Shown piece after piece: positions 1 to 8,307 of a stretch of 64,000 nt of DNA (position 1 is its first letter; each line of letters starts with the position of its first letter). Source of the DNA: Planctomycetota bacterium (lineage in GTDB: Bacteria > Planctomycetota > SZUA-567 > H5-PLA8); the NCBI GenBank assembly GCA_027493525.1, contig JAOSKN010000003.1:186001-250000 (forward strand). The letters run 5' to 3'. The notes below the pieces were generated by a model that saw only the letters and a list, made by a program, of their open reading frames with translations, was not told the DNA's origin and ran no database searches. Both the position numbers and the translations under genes were made by a program.

Positions 1-395
1 ATCCGTTCCGGCGCCTGGCCCCACTCGGCGAGCCCCGCCTTCCAGCGTTCCGCCATGCCGGCCGCGTACGCCTCGACGCTCTGCCCCGCGCGCGCGGCCT
101 CGTCCCGGTCGATCCACGGCGCGAAGTCGGCGGGCTTAAGCTCGGGAAAGGTGAGCAGCAGGTTCCCCAGGTCGCCCTTGGGGTCGATCGCGATGGCCGG
201 GATGCCGTCGATGGCCGCTTCTTCGAGCAGCGCCAGCGCCAGCCCCGTCTTGCCGCTGCCGGTCATGCCCACGATGACGCCGTGCGTGGTCAGGTCCTTG
301 GCGTCGTACATCAGCAGCTCGTCGCGCCGGCGGCCGCCTTGCAGGTCGTATTCGCGGCCGAGGTAGAACGCGCCGAGCTTCTCGTAGTCCTGCAT
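1..395 (-). CDS. HerA/DUF87-type ATP-binding protein, N-terminal fragment
   Basis: The gene starts at an ATG whose complement is at 393-395 and runs off the left edge, leaving 131 codons. The protein opens MQDYEKLGAFYLGREYD. Residues about 45-52 are a P-loop, GMTGSGKT, and the following EEAAIDGIPAIAIDPKGDL is typical of DUF87/HerA-like ATPases that hold a DNA-translocase fold. The family is usually 700-800 residues, so only the N-terminus is visible. Neighbours to the right are unrelated. The exact role in this family is not established; the ATPase call is firm and the DNA-translocation role is inferred. Confidence 0.85.
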   Translation of the reverse strand, partial: MQDYEKLGAFYLGREYDLQGGRRRDELLMYDAKDLTTHGVIVGMTGSGKTGLALALLEEAAIDGIPAIAIDPKGDLGNLLLTFPELKPADFAPWIDRDEAARAGQSVEAYAAGMAERWKAGLAEWGQAPER

Positions 396-420
396 GGCGT
401 GGCCCTCGTGAGAGGGCCTA

Positions 421-578
421 TTTAACCGCAGCGGCGCGGAGGGCGCAGGGGAAATTTGGAATCTTGAAGCCGGGAAGGAGCGCCCCGCCCGGCGCGCGGG
501 ATAGGTCAATGAACACTGCCCGAAGACCAATGACCATTGAAACCAATGAACAATGGACATGGGACAAGGAGCAATGGC
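421..578. repeat. Degenerate heptanucleotide-period arrays
   Basis: The 222-bp gap between the ATPase and the GH2 gene holds two short arrays in 7-bp register. The first (about 421-450) is GCAG/GGCGCAG-like. The second (507-578) has units starting at 507, 514, 521, 528, 535 and, after a 2-nt slip, 544, 551, 558, 565 and 572, with words such as CAATGAA, CAATGAC, CAATGGA and CAAGGAG. No open reading frame of note is seen here. Similar arrays with other words recur through the window. Confidence 0.6.
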
Positions 579-617
579 GTTCGCTGTAGCCTGCTCACTC
601 CGGAAGCGGGAGATCGC

Positions 618-2435
618 TCAGGCCCTAACCGCCTGCCCCTGCTCGATCGCCGCCGCCTTCCGCTGCGCGGCGCGGACGCGCTCCAGCGCGAACTTCTCCG
701 AGCGGTCGAAGCGGAAGATCCCGTTCTGCTCCTGGTACACGTCGGTGAGCTGCGTGTAGCAGTACCCGAACATGTGCGGGTTCCCCAGCAGCACCTCGCA
801 GAGCCCCTCGAAGCGCGTGAGGAACTCCTCCAGCGACTTCGGCCGCTCGCCATAGCCCCAGCTCGCCTCGCCTTCCTTCGCGTCCGGGTTCCACCAGATC
901 CCGCCGAACTCGCTGACGAAGTACGGCTGCCCGCGGTAGGGGAGGGACTCTTCCTTGTCGCCGTGCGTGTTGACGAACGGCTTGCCGGCGGCCAGGCCCT
1001 TGTGCCGCTCGGCGAAGACCTTCGGATCCTGCGTGTAGTCGTGGCTGTCGTAGACGTCCGCGCCGTCCACGCGGTGCGCGTAGCCGCTCGTGTCCAGCAC
1101 CGGGCGGGACGGGTCGATCAGCTTCGTCGCCGCGTAGAGCCCGCGCGTCACGTCGTCGAGCGAGGTCATGAAGTCGCGGATCGGTTCGTGGGTCTCGTTG
1201 AGCGGGCACCAGCCGACGATGCTGGGATGGGAAAGGTCGCGCTCGAGGACTTCCATCCACTGCGCGAGCACCGCCGCGGCCGGCTGATGCTTGTACTCGT
1301 CGGAGAGGTTCGCCTCGCCCCACGGCCGTCCGCGGAAACACCAGTCGCCGAACTCGCCCCAGACCAGGTAGCCCATCCGGTCGGCGTGGTACAGGAAGCG
1401 CTCCTCGAAGACCTTTTGGTGCAGCCGCGCGCCGTTGAAGCCGGCCGCCATGCTCAGTTCGATGTCGCGCTTCAGCGCCGCGTCGCTGGGCGCGGTGAGG
1501 ATCCCGTCGGGGTAGTAGCCCTGATCGAGCACCAGCCGCTGGAAGACCGGCTCGCCGTTCAGCTTGAGCGCCTGCCCGTCGATGGCGATCCCGCGCAGCC
1601 CGGCATAGCTCGACGCGCGGTCGGCCACGGCGCCGCTTGCGTCCAGCAGCTCCAGCTCCACGTCGTAGAGGTGCGGGTCGGAAATCGACCAGAGCCGCCG
1701 GCGCGCCTCCGGTATCTCGAGTTCCAGCACCGGCTGCAGGTCCGTGTCGGCCGGCGCGGTCTGCTCGGCGACAACCCCCTGCGCGTCCTTCAGGATGGCG
1801 CGCACCTTCCAGCCGGGGCGGTTCCGCGAGAGCGGTTGCGTGATCCGCAGCAGCCCGCGCGCGAGATCCGGCAGGATGCGCGGGCGCTTCAGGTGCGTCT
1901 CCGGGACCGGCTCCATCCAGACCGTCTGCCAGATGCCGGTCGTGCGCGTGTACATGCAGCCGTAGTTCTCGGGCTTCGGCGACTGCTTGCCCTGCGGCTT
2001 CGGCAGGCGGTGGTCGTCGCGGGCGCGGACGACCAGCGTCACGTCCTGACCCGCCGACGCGACGGGGCTCAAATCCACGCTGAACGGCGTCCAGCCCCCG
2101 CGGTGCCGCCCGACTTCCTTCCCGTTCGCCCAGACGGTCGCCTCGTAGTCCACGGCCTGGAAGTGCAGCAGCGCGCGCCGGTCCTTCCACTCGGCGGGGA
2201 TCCGGACCGTGCGGCGGTACCAGACCGCGTGGTGAAAGTCGGTCTCGCCTATTCCGCTGAGGCTCGATTCGGGACAGAAGGGCGCCGCGATCGTGCGCTT
2301 CAGTTCGCGCTCGAGCAGCCCGCGCTCCTTTCCGCTGTCGCCGGGATCGGACTCGAACTGCCACGCGCCGTTCAGGCACAACCAATCCTTGCGCACGAAC
2401 TGCGGGCGGGGGTACTCGGGGCGGGGGAGCGTCAT
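618..2435 (-). CDS. Glycoside hydrolase family 2 (beta-galactosidase/beta-glucuronidase-like)
   Basis: A 605-residue GH2 protein. The N-terminal third is the sugar-binding jelly roll (LNGAWQFESDP, WYRRTVRIP, VWANGKEVGRHRGGWTPF), followed by an immunoglobulin-like domain and a TIM barrel. The likely acid/base is Glu414 in PLNETHEP and the likely nucleophile is Glu509 in YFVSEFGG, the positions GH2 enzymes use. There is no signal peptide, so it is probably cytoplasmic and cleaves an imported oligosaccharide. The start has AAAGGAA six bases upstream. A divergent AraC-type regulator begins 113 bp away and probably controls it. Substrate cannot be told from the sequence. Confidence 0.92.
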   Translation of the reverse strand: MTLPRPEYPRPQFVRKDWLCLNGAWQFESDPGDSGKERGLLERELKRTIAAPFCPESSLSGIGETDFHHAVWYRRTVRIPAEWKDRRALLHFQAVDYEATVWANGKEVGRHRGGWTPFSVDLSPVASAGQDVTLVVRARDDHRLPKPQGKQSPKPENYGCMYTRTTGIWQTVWMEPVPETHLKRPRILPDLARGLLRITQPLSRNRPGWKVRAILKDAQGVVAEQTAPADTDLQPVLELEIPEARRRLWSISDPHLYDVELELLDASGAVADRASSYAGLRGIAIDGQALKLNGEPVFQRLVLDQGYYPDGILTAPSDAALKRDIELSMAAGFNGARLHQKVFEERFLYHADRMGYLVWGEFGDWCFRGRPWGEANLSDEYKHQPAAAVLAQWMEVLERDLSHPSIVGWCPLNETHEPIRDFMTSLDDVTRGLYAATKLIDPSRPVLDTSGYAHRVDGADVYDSHDYTQDPKVFAERHKGLAAGKPFVNTHGDKEESLPYRGQPYFVSEFGGIWWNPDAKEGEASWGYGERPKSLEEFLTRFEGLCEVLLGNPHMFGYCYTQLTDVYQEQNGIFRFDRSEKFALERVRAAQRKAAAIEQGQAVRA

Positions 2436-2474
2436 CGCGGGTTCCTTTCTGCCGCTTGCCGTGGGCTGCCGTTG

Positions 2475-2545
2475 GACATACGCTAACCTACCTCATGGGA
2501 GCATGGATGAACATGGCCCAGAGTGTCCATGACATACGCGAAACT
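2475..2545. promoter_or_regulatory. Direct repeat between GH2 and AraC genes, candidate operator
   Basis: GACATACGCTAACCT (2475-2489) and GACATACGCGAAACT (2531-2545) match at 13 of 15 positions and lie 56 bp apart in the divergent promoter region. AraC-family proteins commonly bind direct repeats, so these are candidate half-sites. Function is inferred. Confidence 0.35.
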
Positions 2546-2548
2546 CAC

Positions 2549-3379
2549 ATGATCGGGCCGCGCTGCCGGGAGCGCTTCGTGCCCCTGCGGAGCCCGGAAA
2601 GCGCCCCGCTGCGCGAACTCGGCGCGATCCACGCGGGCCTGAGCGACCTGCGCGGCGAGTATTGGATGGGCCGCCCCAACCCGGGCTTCCACCTGCTGCT
2701 GTATACGCTCGGAGGGCGCGGGCGCCTGACGCTCCCCGCCGGCAGGCGCTGGCTGGAACCCGGCGACCTCTTCCTGGCCGGCGCGCGCGCGCCGTACCAT
2801 TACGCAGCGGCGAAGAGCGGCTGGCGCATCCTCTGGTTCCACTTCCGCGAAGGCGTCGCGTGGGAGGAACTGCGCGGCGGCGCCGCGCGCGTGCGGCAAG
2901 GCTTCTTCATGGCGCGCCTGGAGGCCGCGATGGAGGGCTGGTTCTTCGAGTCCGTTCGCGAAGGCCCGGCGGCGGCGCACGCGGCGGGGCTGTACGTCCG
3001 CCTGCTCGTACAATACCTGCGCCGCGAACTCGAATCCCACGACGACCCTCGGCGCCGCGAACTCCGCGCGCGCCTCTTCGCCCTGTGGGAGCACGTCGAA
3101 CGCGACCTCGCGCGCCCCTGGAGCGTCGCCGAGCTGGCCGCGCGCATGCACTGCTCGCCCGGCCACCTGCACCGCCTCTGCCTCGCCCAGCAGGACCTGA
3201 CCCCGCGGCGCGCGATCGCGCGCCTGCGCATCCAGCGCGCGCAGGAACTGCTGGCCGGCACGCCCTTCCCGCTGAAGCAGATCGCCGCGCAGGTCGGCTA
3301 CGCCAACGAGTTCGCGTTCTCCAATGCCTTCAAGCGGGAGATGGGCTTGAGCCCCAAGGCGTACCGGGCGCGAAGGTGA
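2549..3379 (+). CDS. AraC-family transcriptional regulator
   Basis: A 276-residue regulator from the ATG at 2549 (MIGPRCRERF). An in-frame start at 2456 exists but would add an unlikely leader that overlaps the putative operator. The N-terminal half is an AraC ligand-binding cupin (LLLYTLGGRGRLTLPAGRRW, LEPGDLFLAGARAPY). The C-terminal 100 residues carry the double helix-turn-helix (WSVAELAARMHCSPGHLHRL; LKQIAAQVGYANEFAFSNAF; GLSPKAYRARR). It is divergent from the GH2 gene and probably activates it on binding the cognate sugar. The partner is inferred from position only. Confidence 0.92.
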   Translation: MIGPRCRERFVPLRSPESAPLRELGAIHAGLSDLRGEYWMGRPNPGFHLLLYTLGGRGRLTLPAGRRWLEPGDLFLAGARAPYHYAAAKSGWRILWFHFREGVAWEELRGGAARVRQGFFMARLEAAMEGWFFESVREGPAAAHAAGLYVRLLVQYLRRELESHDDPRRRELRARLFALWEHVERDLARPWSVAELAARMHCSPGHLHRLCLAQQDLTPRRAIARLRIQRAQELLAGTPFPLKQIAAQVGYANEFAFSNAFKREMGLSPKAYRARR

Positions 3380-3413
3380 GCGCGAAGCCCAAGCGCCGCG
3401 AGATGCGTGCCTT

Positions 3414-3713
3414 CTACTCCGGGTGTGGAACGATCGCGACGATCGTAAGCTCGCCCCTGCCCGGGCCGTAGATCCAGAAGATCCGGTAGGCCCCCGGCGT
3501 CCTGTTTTGAGCGTAGGACTCAAAGACCTTTTTGCCGTAGGTCCGCGACAAGGTCGAGTGCTCGTGCGTCTGAAGTCCTGGGTGTTTAAGATTGGTTTCC
3601 ATGAACCCGAGCGTTTTCAATACCGCCTTGTACGGCGCCTTCTGCCCCGGTTCCTGCTTGAGATGTCGTAATTGAGCCGCGGATTCCTCGCTGAATTTAA
3701 GGCGGAAGGTCAT
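3414..3713 (-). CDS. RelE/ParE-like toxin
   Basis: A 99-residue basic protein (MTFRLKFSEESAAQLRHL...) with the RelE-superfamily plan: an N-terminal helix pair, then a central beta sheet ending YRIFWIYGPGRGELTIVAIV. RelE-type toxins cleave mRNA on ribosomes, whereas ParE-type act on gyrase; which applies is not visible. Its ATG overlaps the stop of the upstream small gene as ATGA, so the two are translationally coupled in antitoxin-first order. Convergent with the AraC gene 34 bp away. Confidence 0.72.
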   Translation of the reverse strand: MTFRLKFSEESAAQLRHLKQEPGQKAPYKAVLKTLGFMETNLKHPGLQTHEHSTLSRTYGKKVFESYAQNRTPGAYRIFWIYGPGRGELTIVAIVPHPE

Positions 3714-3979
3714 TCCTTGTCCTTGTCGTTGTCATCGGCATATGCGCCGAACCGACCCAGATCCTTCAGTTTTCCGGATTGAGCCTGCTTCATGCCCCGG
3801 TCGATGGATTCCAGCACCTCGCGGTTGCGCAAGACCCATACCTCGTGGGCCGGCACGCCGACAATGGGGACGAGCAAAATGGATCCGTCAGGCCGGTCCT
3901 GCCGGTCGTAGCCGATCACCCCCTTGGGCGGCCGGCCCAAGGAGGCGCGTCCCTTCTTATCCACCTGAATCAGTTTCAT
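3710..3979 (-). CDS. Putative antitoxin paired with RelE-like toxin
   Basis: An 89-residue protein starting MKLIQVDKKGRASLG at 3979, with GGAG seven bases upstream. A longer in-frame reading begins at 4156 but its extra 59 residues overlap the NUDIX gene and look non-coding. The N-terminal half reads as a small beta fold (KKGRASLGRPPKGVIGYD) and the C-terminus is acidic (YADDNDKDKE), as is usual for antitoxins that wrap their toxin. I infer the role from its ATGA overlap with the toxin gene; no named antitoxin family is recognised with confidence. Confidence 0.65.
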   Translation of the reverse strand: MKLIQVDKKGRASLGRPPKGVIGYDRQDRPDGSILLVPIVGVPAHEVWVLRNREVLESIDRGMKQAQSGKLKDLGRFGAYADDNDKDKE

Positions 3980-4101
3980 CGCGGCAACTCCAGGCGCAAT
4001 GCCAGACAATCGGTCCAGGGTCGCTCGGCGCGTGCGCGGCCCACTGGAAGGAATTCTATCCTGTGGCGTCAAGTGGGGCGAATTAAATTTAGGGATTTCC
4101 C

Positions 4102-4530
4102 CTATTTCCCACCAGGGCCTCCTCCCGCTTGCCCCCGCGCCGCCTCCTCCAACCACGCCCGCAACGTCGGCAGCATCGGCTCCAGCGCCAGCGCCTCCGC
4201 GAACGTCAGCCAGCGGAACTCCGCGACCTCCTGCGGGTGCGGCGTCACCGCGGCCTCCGCGTCGAGCAGTTCCACGCGCAGCCAGTGCAGCCGGAATTCC
4301 CCGTTCGGCGAGAGGCTCTCGTGGAATGGCTCGCCGGCGCGCACCGCCAGCCCGACCTCCTCGCGAACCTCGCGGACGACGGCCTCCGCGTAGGTCTCGC
4401 CCGCCTCGACTTCACCGCCCACGAAGCACCAGACGCCCGGCGCGCGCGGGAGGCTCCAGCCCCGCCGGATGAACAGGTGCCGGCCGTCGGGGGCCGGGAG
4501 CAGTGCGACGACGCCGTGTTTGTCGGGCAT
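4102..4530 (-). CDS. NUDIX hydrolase
   Basis: A 142-residue single-domain NUDIX protein. The NUDIX box spans about residues 39-61 (GEVEAGETYAEAVVREVREE then VGL), matching Gx5Ex7REUxEExGU, with the metal-binding REVREE core intact. Such enzymes hydrolyse nucleoside diphosphates linked to another moiety; MutT-like nucleotide clean-up is possible but the substrate is unknown. It stands alone, divergent from the sulfatase, and its 3' end lies about 120 bp from the antitoxin start. Confidence 0.9.
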   Translation of the reverse strand: MPDKHGVVALLPAPDGRHLFIRRGWSLPRAPGVWCFVGGEVEAGETYAEAVVREVREEVGLAVRAGEPFHESLSPNGEFRLHWLRVELLDAEAAVTPHPQEVAEFRWLTFAEALALEPMLPTLRAWLEEAARGQAGGGPGGK

Positions 4531-4588
4531 GGGCAGGCTCGCAGCGGTCTATGGATTGCGCTCGCTTTAAGAGTAAGCGGCGCTTTGA

Positions 4589-4707
4589 AAAACGTAAAAC
4601 GTGAAACGTAATGAAAGGCCTTTGCTGGGCCGTCGATTAGCGGTTGGCAGGCTTTGCTGTTTGGAGTTTGCAGTTTGTTTGTCGTTTGGTTCTTGCCGTT
4701 TGGAATT
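4589..4707. repeat. Two heptanucleotide-period arrays upstream of the sulfatase
   Basis: In the 239-bp NUDIX/sulfatase gap, units AAAACGT (4589, 4596) and GAAACGT (4603) run at exactly 7 bp. A second array at 4659-4707 continues with GTTTGGA, GTTTGCA, GTTTGTT and degenerate TG-starting units in the same register. The DNA is T/A-rich against a GC-rich background. No function is apparent. Confidence 0.6.
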
Positions 4708-4769
4708 TCCTCCTTTCACGAATCCGTTATGCTTTATCCTTCGCGTTCATTTGCGAAAGGACCCCCCGC

Positions 4770-6257
4770 ATGGCCCGCCCCAACATCCTCGTCTTCATGA
4801 CCGACCAGCAGCGCGGCGACGTCATGGACCCCGCGAACCCCTGCCGCCTGCCCCACGCCGAGCGCCTCGCGCGCGAGGGCCTGCGCTTCTCCGAGACCTA
4901 CACCTGCACCGCGCACTGCTGCCCCTCGCGCGCGACCTTCATGACGGGCCAATTCCCCTCGCGCCACGGCATCTACAACAACGTCAGCACGCCCACGGCG
5001 ATCCACAAGGGCCTCTACCCGAACGTCCCGATGTTCAGCGAGCGCCTCCGCGCGGCCGGCTACCGGCTCTCCTACACCGGCAAGTGGCACGTCAGCGCCG
5101 AGGAGGACCCCTGCGACCGCGGCTGGGACGAGTTGCGCCCGACCGCGAAGAAGTCCGCCTACATGCACCGCGGCATCGAGCAGTGGCAGGAAGACGGCAA
5201 ATACGCAAAGCAGTACGGCTACGACGCCGAACGCAAGCGCGGCCAGGTCCTCCGCCCGGGCTGGGGCAACATCCAGGTCTACGGCTCCAAGCCCGTCCCC
5301 GACGAATTGAAGGACCGCCCCTGGGAGGCCCATCACGACTGGCAGACCGTCAAGTCCGCCCTCGACGCCATGCCCGGGCTGGCCGCGAGCGGCGAGCCGT
5401 GGTTCCTGTACGTCGGCTGCGGCGGCCCTCACGATCCGTTCATCGTGCCCGAGCCCTACGCGAAGCTCTACGATCCGAAGAAGATCGACCTGCCGCCCAA
5501 CTACCGCGACTCGCTCGAGGACAAGCCCCGCATCTACCAGCGCATGCGCAGGCAGTACTGGGACCAGTTGAGCGAGGACGAGGTCCGCGAGGCCATCGCG
5601 CACTACTGGGGCTACTGCAAAATGGAAGACGACTACCTCGGCCTGCTGCTCGACAAGCTCGACGAGACCGGGCAGGCCGAGAACACCCTTGTCATCTTCA
5701 CCTCCGACCACGGCGAGTACCTCGGCTCGCACGGTCTTTACGCCAAAGGCGTGCCGTGCTTCCGCGAGGCCTATCACGTCCCGCTGACGATGCGCTGGCC
5801 CAAGGGCATCGCCAATCCGGGGCGCGTGGTGGACGAGTTCGTCAACCTCGCCGACTTCGCCCCGAGCTTCGCCGAATTGGCCGGAGCCGAGTCCCTGGGC
5901 AAGACCACCGGCCGCAGCTTCGCGCCCTTCCTGCGGAATGAGGCGCCCGCCGACTGGCCGCAGGAGCGCTACACGCAGTTCAACGGCGTCGAGCTGTACT
6001 ACACCCAGCGCAGCGTCACGACCAAGGCGCACAAGTACGTCTACAACGGCTTCGACTTCGACGAACTGTACGACCTCAAAGCCGACCCGCACGAGACCGT
6101 CAATCGCGCCGCCGACCCGGCCTACGCCGAGGCCAAACGCGAACTCTGCCGCAAGATGTGGCGCTTCGCCGCCGACCAGGACGACCACATGCTCTTCAAC
6201 GGCTACTGGACCGTCGCCATGGCCCCCTGGGGCCCGGCAGACGCGCTGGCGGAATAG
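4770..6257 (+). CDS. Type I sulfatase (arylsulfatase family)
   Basis: A 495-residue sulfatase from the ATG at 4770 (MARPNILVFMTDQQRG). The signature CCPSR places the formylglycine cysteine at residue 50 (C-x-P-S-R). Metal ligands are expected at Asp12 and in FTSDHGEYLGSHG. The family hydrolyses sulfate esters after an anaerobic or FGE-type maturase converts the cysteine; no maturase is in the window. No signal peptide is seen, which is unusual because many PVC sulfatases are exported, so it may act on imported sulfated sugars. An upstream in-frame ATG at 4644 would lie inside the heptamer array and is rejected. Confidence 0.94.
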   Translation: MARPNILVFMTDQQRGDVMDPANPCRLPHAERLAREGLRFSETYTCTAHCCPSRATFMTGQFPSRHGIYNNVSTPTAIHKGLYPNVPMFSERLRAAGYRLSYTGKWHVSAEEDPCDRGWDELRPTAKKSAYMHRGIEQWQEDGKYAKQYGYDAERKRGQVLRPGWGNIQVYGSKPVPDELKDRPWEAHHDWQTVKSALDAMPGLAASGEPWFLYVGCGGPHDPFIVPEPYAKLYDPKKIDLPPNYRDSLEDKPRIYQRMRRQYWDQLSEDEVREAIAHYWGYCKMEDDYLGLLLDKLDETGQAENTLVIFTSDHGEYLGSHGLYAKGVPCFREAYHVPLTMRWPKGIANPGRVVDEFVNLADFAPSFAELAGAESLGKTTGRSFAPFLRNEAPADWPQERYTQFNGVELYYTQRSVTTKAHKYVYNGFDFDELYDLKADPHETVNRAADPAYAEAKRELCRKMWRFAADQDDHMLFNGYWTVAMAPWGPADALAE

Positions 6258-6260
6258 ATC

Positions 6261-6309
6261 TCATTTCGGATTTCGGATTTCGGATTGCGGATTGCGGATT
6301 GCGAATTGA
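6261..6309. repeat. Heptanucleotide array after the sulfatase gene
   Basis: Six 7-bp units in exact register from 6268: GGATTTC twice, GGATTGC three times, then GAATTGA. It begins four bases after the sulfatase stop. It faces a related array at 6546-6580 in inverted orientation, the two bracketing the 286-bp gap. Confidence 0.7.
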
Positions 6310-6387
6310 ACGGCGGGAGCGTGCGCAGATTTCCCCGCTGCTCACCGGCGGGCAGCGGCGAATCGCAGCACTCCGCATGACCCGACG

Positions 6388-6493
6388 TGGGTGCCACGCC
6401 ACAAAGTGGCGTGAGGCTGTCTTCAAGCCGGCGAGTGGATGCCGAGAAGCGGCTGTCTTGAGGCCTTCGCACACCACTTCGTGGCGTGGCACC
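6388..6493. repeat. Paired palindromic GGTGCCAC repeats
   Basis: Two palindromes with arms like GGTGCCACGCCAC and GTGGCGTG occur at about 6388-6413 and 6473-6493. They are themselves mirrored, so the 106-bp block can fold as one long imperfect hairpin. A third copy with the same plan lies at about 11569-11593. Between them is CTGTCTTCAAG, also repeated inverted-like as CTGTCTTGAGG. They resemble REP or small non-autonomous elements; mobility is inferred. Confidence 0.5.
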
Positions 6494-6543
6494 CAAGAGC
6501 GCGACGCGGAAGCCGCGACTCGCTGTGCTCCCTCGCCCTTCGT

Positions 6544-8004
6544 TTATTCCGCATTCCGCATTCCGCAATCCGCATTCCGCAAGGCGTCCCACGCCCGACG
6601 CACATGCCCCTCGGTCGTCCGCAGGTTCCCGATCGCCATACGTAATACGTAACGCCCGCGCAGCTTCGTATGGCTCAGGAAGACCTCCCCCGTCGCGTTG
6701 ACCTGCTCCAGCAGCTTCTCGTTGAACGCGTCCTGCTCCCGCGCCGAAACGTCTGGCACGGCGCGGAAGCAGACGGTGCTGAACGGGACCGGCGCGCAGA
6801 CCTCGAAGTCCGGCTCGGCCGCGACCCAGCTCGCGAAGGCCTGCGCCAGCGCGCAGTGCGCCCGGATCCGCGCGCGGCAGCCTTCGGCCCCGAACGCGCG
6901 CAGCACGAACCAGAGCTTCAGCGCGCGGAAGCGCCGCCCAAGCTGGATCCCGTAGTCCATCAGGTTGGTCACGCCGGCCTCGGGCGTGCGCAGGTACTCG
7001 GGGACCAGCGCGAAGGCCCGCTTCAGCGCCGCCGGGTCGCGGACGAACAGGACCGAGCAGTCCACGGGCGTGAAGAGCCACTTGTGCGGGTTGGTCACGA
7101 TCGAGTCCGCGCGCTCCCAGCCCGCGAAGCCCGCGCGGAACTCCGGGCAGATCGCCGCGCTCCCCGCGTACGCCGCGTCCACGTGCAGCCAGAGTTTCTC
7201 GCGCGCGGCGACCTCCGCCAGCTCGGCGGCCGGATCGAGGCTCGTCGTGCTGGTCGTCCCCAGCGTCGCCACCAGCGCGATCGGGTTCCGTTTCGCCCGC
7301 CGGTCCTGCTCGATCGCCGCGCGCAGCGCCGAGGTATCCATCCGGAAGCGCTCGTCGCTGGGGATGCGCCGCAACTGCTCCAGCCCCAGCCCCAGCGCGA
7401 TCATCGCCTTGTCCACGCTGCTGTGCGCCTGGTCGGAGCAGTACACCGTCGGGAGGCCCAGTTCCGGCCGCCCCGCCAGCCCGCGCGCCCGCACGTTCGG
7501 CACGGACCGTTCGCGCGCGGCGGCCAGCGCCAGGAACGTCGCGATCGAAGCCGTATCGTTGATGTGCCCCTTGAAGGCTTCGGGCAGGCCGAGCAGTTGG
7601 CGCAGCCAGTCGCAGACGCGCTCTTCCAGTTCCGTCGGCGCCGGCCCGGTCCGCCAGAGCATCGCGTTGACGTTCAGCCCCGCCGCCAGCGCCTCGCCCA
7701 GCACGCCCGGCCCCGAGCCGGTGATCCCGAAGTACGCCATGAAGCCCGGGTGGTTCCAGTGCGTCACGTTCGGTTCGATCAGCGTGCGGTAGTCTTCCAG
7801 GATCGTCTCCATGGGTTCCGGCGCCTCGGGGGCCGCCGCCGGCAGCCGCGCCGAGACCTCGCCCGGCCGGACCGGCGGCAGCACCGCGTAGCGCCCGACG
7901 CCTTCCAGGTAGTCGGCGAGCAGGTCCGCGGCCCGGTGCGCCGCGGCGCGGAAGGTCTCCGGCGGGATGTCGCCAACGCCGGGGGCCGTTTCGGAGTTAA
8001 GCAT
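6544..8004 (-). CDS. Pyridoxal-dependent group II decarboxylase (aromatic-L-amino-acid decarboxylase-like)
   Basis: About 486 residues from the ATG at 8004, chosen because GAGG sits eight bases upstream; an in-frame ATG at 8055 would add 17 residues without a clear ribosome site. Family marks: HWNHPGFMAYF near the N-terminus, WLHVDAAYAGSA with the PLP-binding Asp, and TNPHKW with the Schiff-base Lys. Group II decarboxylases remove the carboxyl from aromatic amino acids, glutamate or related substrates; the HWNHP/AYFG pattern favours the aromatic type. The last ten residues come from an invading 7-bp array. The gene is divergent from the coiled-coil gene. Confidence 0.92.
   Translation of the reverse strand: MLNSETAPGVGDIPPETFRAAAHRAADLLADYLEGVGRYAVLPPVRPGEVSARLPAAAPEAPEPMETILEDYRTLIEPNVTHWNHPGFMAYFGITGSGPGVLGEALAAGLNVNAMLWRTGPAPTELEERVCDWLRQLLGLPEAFKGHINDTASIATFLALAAARERSVPNVRARGLAGRPELGLPTVYCSDQAHSSVDKAMIALGLGLEQLRRIPSDERFRMDTSALRAAIEQDRRAKRNPIALVATLGTTSTTSLDPAAELAEVAAREKLWLHVDAAYAGSAAICPEFRAGFAGWERADSIVTNPHKWLFTPVDCSVLFVRDPAALKRAFALVPEYLRTPEAGVTNLMDYGIQLGRRFRALKLWFVLRAFGAEGCRARIRAHCALAQAFASWVAAEPDFEVCAPVPFSTVCFRAVPDVSAREQDAFNEKLLEQVNATGEVFLSHTKLRGRYVLRMAIGNLRTTEGHVRRAWDALRNADCGMRNAE
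6546..6580. repeat. Heptanucleotide array overlapping the decarboxylase 3' end
   Basis: Five 7-bp units: ATTCCGC at 6546, 6553, 6560 and 6574, and AATCCGC at 6567. The array lies inside the last codons of the minus-strand decarboxylase, which therefore ends in the low-complexity tail NADCGMRNAE. The natural C-terminus was probably just before this. Confidence 0.65.
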
Positions 8005-8156
8005 CTGAAAACCTCGGGCCGTGGAATGCAGTCCAAGGTAACGATTCGCCGTCACACGGAAAGCGAGATTGGGCTCCGGTCCGAGCGCTGCACATGTTCA
8101 CCTCGCCGCATGGGGAAAAGTCTTTTCGGCGGGCCCAAAATGAGCCCATCTGCTGG

Positions 8157-8186
8157 TTGAAAATGTCGGCACGGCGGGATTAGGCT
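8157..8186 (+). promoter_or_regulatory. Candidate sigma70 promoter for the coiled-coil gene
   Basis: TTGAAA (8157-8162) and TAGGCT (8181-8186) are 18 bp apart, about 120 bp before the GTG start at 8308. This lies in the 303-bp divergent gap between decarboxylase and coiled-coil genes, which otherwise shows no gene. Weak match, so low confidence. Confidence 0.25.
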
Positions 8187-8307
8187 GTGCATCGAGACCG
8201 GCAAGCGTACACGTCTCGGTTCTTTTCCAAGCACGACCCGGGCTGACGTAACGAGCCCCTTCCCAGCGCCAGGCCCGCGCGTGCCGCGAGTCTGGAGGAG
8301 ATCAGTT

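Noticed and set aside
537..2486. Long plus-strand open frame opposite the GH2 gene
   Set aside because: It mirrors the GH2 gene, is Arg/Val/Leu-rich and has no domain; GC-rich DNA leaves antisense frames open. The same applies to many long opposing frames across the window.
3980..4156. Longer start for the antitoxin gene
   Set aside because: The added residues overlap the NUDIX gene and look non-coding, while the 3979 start has a good ribosome site.
4644..4769. Upstream start for the sulfatase giving an apparent hydrophobic leader
   Set aside because: The leader is encoded by the T-rich 7-bp array and is followed by no cleavage-like site; MARPNILVF is the standard sulfatase start.
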